From JAZDLC01 sp043802345 (GTDB lineage Bacteria > Planctomycetota > B15-G4 > JADJEK01): 16,982 nucleotides of DNA. Below the pieces are notes generated by a model, which was not told the DNA's origin, searched no databases, and was given only the letters and a program-made list of their open reading frames with translations. A program made the translations under genes and the position numbers. Positions 14,609-16,982 of the stretch are shown piece by piece. Location of the stretch: positions 1 through 16,982 of the forward strand of contig JAZDLC010000021.1 of NCBI GenBank assembly GCA_043802345.1. The letters run 5' to 3'. Numbering within the stretch: the stretch's first letter is position 1; each line of letters starts with the position of its first letter.

Positions 14609-15481
14609 ATGGGAATTGAACCATTCCTCGAACGCTGGATTCCGAGCGTCGAGCAGGCGCTTGAGCGGTACCTGACCGACGTTCCGGAGGAACCGGAGCG
14701 GCTGGTGGCGGCAATGCGCCATGCGTTGCTGGGGGGCGGGAAACGGCTGCGTCCGGCTTGTGTCCTGATCGGCGCGGCTGCTTCAGGAGGGGCGGAGTGG
14801 GAGGCTCTGCCGGCGGCCTGCGCGGTGGAGATGGTCCATTCGTACTCGCTGGTTCACGACGACCTGCCCTGCATGGATGACGATGATCTGCGCCGGGGAC
14901 GGCCCACGGTCCACAAGGCGTTCGACGAGGCCACGGCGGTTCTAGCCGGCGACGCCCTGCTGACGCTGGCGTTCCAGGTTCTGGCCACCGACCTGCCGCC
15001 GGAGATCTCATCCAGGGCCGCCGCCACTCTCGCCCGCGCTGCCGGGCCGGGAGGGATGGTGGGTGGGCAGATGGCCGATCTGCTCGCCGAAGGCCAGCCA
15101 CTGGAGGTGGAGCGCATCCTCTCGATCGATCGCCGCAAGACCGCTGCCATGTTCTCGGCCGCGTTCGAACTGGGAGGATTGTGCGGCGGAGCTGGTCCGG
15201 ACCAACTCCGGACCTTGACCCGAATCGGCGAAATCTGTGGTATTGCTTTCCAAATCGTGGATGATCTGCTCGACATCCAGTCGACGTCGGAACAGCTCGG
15301 CAAAGCTGCCGGCAAGGACCATGGCCGGGGAAAGGCAACCCTCCCCGAGAAGATCGGTCCCGAGAAGGCGTTCGGGCAGGCGCGGGATCTGACGCTACAA
15401 GCATGCAATCTGGCCGCGGACCTTCCCTCGCCCGGATTGATCGAAGCTCTGGTTCAATCTATGCTTGGGCGTTCACACTGA
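14609..15481 (+). CDS. ispA: farnesyl diphosphate synthase-type polyprenyl synthase
   Basis: Condenses isopentenyl diphosphate with allylic diphosphates to geranyl and farnesyl diphosphate. The 290 residues have LGGGKRLRP (41-49), the first Asp-rich motif DDLPCMDDDDLRRGRPT (84-100) and the second, FQIVDDLLD (214-222). KAAGKDHGRGKATLP follows at 232-246. The segment ahead of the first motif (VEMVHSYSLVHDD) and the overall length match bacterial IspA rather than long-chain octaprenyl synthases, although product length cannot be fixed from sequence. GAAGGG lies eight bases before the ATG. It sits between ymdB and dxs, so precursor-making and condensing enzymes are linked. The exonuclease genes xseA and xseB often found in this neighbourhood are absent. 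Confidence 0.94.
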   Translation: MGIEPFLERWIPSVEQALERYLTDVPEEPERLVAAMRHALLGGGKRLRPACVLIGAAASGGAEWEALPAACAVEMVHSYSLVHDDLPCMDDDDLRRGRPTVHKAFDEATAVLAGDALLTLAFQVLATDLPPEISSRAAATLARAAGPGGMVGGQMADLLAEGQPLEVERILSIDRRKTAAMFSAAFELGGLCGGAGPDQLRTLTRIGEICGIAFQIVDDLLDIQSTSEQLGKAAGKDHGRGKATLPEKIGPEKAFGQARDLTLQACNLAADLPSPGLIEALVQSMLGRSH

Positions 15482-15529
15482 AGATCGCCAGGGTGCGCGA
15501 TCGCTCGACCGAGAGGAGCCTCTTCCAAG

Positions 15530-16982
15530 ATGGCCAATGGCATGAGTGTGGCTGCTGACTCGTCTCTTCCGGAGCGACGGGAGAAAGAACAGAGTCAGCA
15601 AGGGGAAGCCCAGAAGAGGCAGAAGGCGATCCGCCGGTCCAGCCCGCTCCTGGCCCGGATGCGGGGGCATTCGGACCTGGCGGTCCTGGATCTCTCGGAC
15701 CTGCCGACCCTGGCGGAGGAGATCCGCCAGCAGATGGTCGACGTGGTCTGTTCGACTGGCGGACACCTGGGGTCGAACTTCGGCGTGGTGGAGTTGACCA
15801 TCGCCCTGCACCGGGTGTTCGACTTCAACCGTGACGCGCTGGTGATGGACGTGGGACACCAGTGCTACCCGCACAAGCTGCTGACCGGACGGGCCGCACG
15901 GTTCCACACCCTGCGTTCGAAGGACGGCATTTCCGGGTATCCGCATCCGGCGGAGTCAAGCACCGACATGATGCGGAGCGGACATGCCGGTACCGCCATT
16001 TCGGTGGGGCTGGGAATCGCCGAGGCCGCCGGTCTTCTGCAGCAGGATCGGCACGTGGTCTGCCTGGTGGGCGATTCCTCACTGGCGGCTGGTGTGGCGC
16101 TGGAAGGGCTCAATTACGCCGACAACCTGGGCCGCAACATGCTGGTGGTCCTGAACGACAACGAAATGTCGATCTCCAAGACGGTCGGGTCGCTCGCCTC
16201 GTATCTGAGCCGGCTGCGAGCAGCGCCGCTCTACACGGGAGCCAAGGACCGGCTTCGCGCCCTGGTGCGGTCGTTCCCCTTCGGCGAGAAGATCGACAAG
16301 AACCTGGGCGACATGGTGGATGCGGTCAAGGCGGCGATCGCACCGGGCCATCTGTTCGAGGAGTTGGGGTTCCGGTACTACGGCCCGGTGGGCGGTCATG
16401 ACATCAAGGACCTGATCGACCAGTTGAACGTGGTGAAAGACCTCCCGGGGGTGACGATGCTGCATGTCGTGACCAAGAAGGGGAAGGGGCTCGAGCGTAC
16501 CGGCAAGGATACGCGCTTCCTCCACGCCGTGAGTCCAGGCGCAACGCTCCCCGGGTACAACAGTGCGGAGGGTGTCCTGCCGAGAGAGGAGCAGAGTGCG
16601 AAGGGGAGCGCCAGCCTGTGCTTCACCGACGCCTTCGGAGACGCGATCTGCGACGCCGCCAGGCGGGATCCCCGGGTGGTCGGGATCACGGCGGCCATGC
16701 CGGAAGGGTCAGGGCTGACCCGCTTCGCGAAGGAATATCCGGAACGCTTCCATGACACGGGAATCACCGAGCAGCATGCGGTGGCGTTCGCGGGAGGGCT
16801 GGCCCGGGCGGGCGCGCGCCCGGTCTGCGCCATCTATTCCACCTTCCTTCAGCGTGCCTACGACCAGGTGTTTCAGGAGGCCGTGCTCCAGGATCATGGA
16901 GTGATGTTCTGCCTCGATCGAGGTGGACTGGTGGGGCAGGACGGCCCGTCCCACCACGGTTGCCACGACATTGCGTATTCCA
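15530..16982 (+). CDS. dxs: 1-deoxy-D-xylulose-5-phosphate synthase, 3'-truncated by window end
   Basis: Thiamine-diphosphate enzyme joining pyruvate and glyceraldehyde-3-phosphate to DXP, the entry to the MEP isoprenoid pathway. 484 codons are in the window, roughly three quarters of the family length, and the frame is open to the end. Visible motifs: GGHLGSNFG (His79), DVGHQCYPHKLLTGR (107-121), GHAGTAIS (151-158), GDSSLAAG...NDNEMSIS (181-216, thiamine and metal site), KKGKG (316-320), TEQHAV with Glu414, and DRGGLVGQDGPSHHG (463-477). Oddities: GDSS in place of GDGA, GHAG in place of GHSS, GPVGGHD in place of GPVDGHD, and a basic, polar N-terminal extension of about 40 residues. ATG 15530 follows AGGAG by eleven bases. 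The spacer after ispA is 48 bases. Confidence 0.95.
   Translation, partial: MANGMSVAADSSLPERREKEQSQQGEAQKRQKAIRRSSPLLARMRGHSDLAVLDLSDLPTLAEEIRQQMVDVVCSTGGHLGSNFGVVELTIALHRVFDFNRDALVMDVGHQCYPHKLLTGRAARFHTLRSKDGISGYPHPAESSTDMMRSGHAGTAISVGLGIAEAAGLLQQDRHVVCLVGDSSLAAGVALEGLNYADNLGRNMLVVLNDNEMSISKTVGSLASYLSRLRAAPLYTGAKDRLRALVRSFPFGEKIDKNLGDMVDAVKAAIAPGHLFEELGFRYYGPVGGHDIKDLIDQLNVVKDLPGVTMLHVVTKKGKGLERTGKDTRFLHAVSPGATLPGYNSAEGVLPREEQSAKGSASLCFTDAFGDAICDAARRDPRVVGITAAMPEGSGLTRFAKEYPERFHDTGITEQHAVAFAGGLARAGARPVCAIYSTFLQRAYDQVFQEAVLQDHGVMFCLDRGGLVGQDGPSHHGCHDIAYS

Overview
High-GC bacterial chromosome, with no phage, plasmid or rRNA/tRNA content. The gene set suggests a poorly sampled environmental lineage rather than a model group: ribonuclease Y, YmdB, a polyprenyl synthase and a divergent DXS in one cluster, a secreted HEAT-like protein, and strikingly regular hexanucleotide foldback repeats in the intergenic spaces. 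The DXS (GDSS in place of GDGA) and YmdB (GDH in place of GNH) active-site variants hint at Planctomycetota or a neighbouring candidate phylum. That is a weak inference; Acidobacteriota or Eisenbacteria-like groups cannot be excluded.

Layout. 1-663: probable tail of an upstream gene, then a non-coding stretch with two hexamer foldbacks and a third hairpin-rich segment. 664-2031 (+): secreted or anchored TPR protein. 2032-2489: convergent spacer with a further foldback. 2490-7031 (-): glycogen phosphorylase broken by one in-frame TAG, a PAP2/AUR1-type membrane enzyme, and a XerC/D tyrosine recombinase. 7032-7294: divergent spacer filled by the best foldback, a 44-nt arm pair. 7295-11973 (+): pabB followed by three closely packed envelope genes of unknown function (HEAT-like exported protein with a TTG start, lipoprotein, and a single-pass coiled-coil protein with a duplicated C-terminal domain). 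11974-12283: structured leader that I read as a 6S RNA candidate with its own promoter. 12284-16982 (+): rny-ymdB-ispA-dxs, tightly spaced, with dxs cut by the window end.

How the genes work together. ispA and dxs supply isoprenoid precursors (DXS makes DXP, IspA makes farnesyl diphosphate). rny and ymdB are RNA-turnover and phosphodiesterase genes that commonly sit beside them, and 6S RNA upstream of rny is a known arrangement. pabB feeds folate synthesis. glgP would degrade glycogen if it is intact in the living organism.

Most notable: (i) a family of intergenic hexamer inverted repeats, two copies of which share a conserved loop; (ii) the isolated amber codon in glgP; (iii) the 6S-like RNA upstream of rny; (iv) the three-gene envelope set between pabB and rny, ending in a protein with an internal domain duplication.
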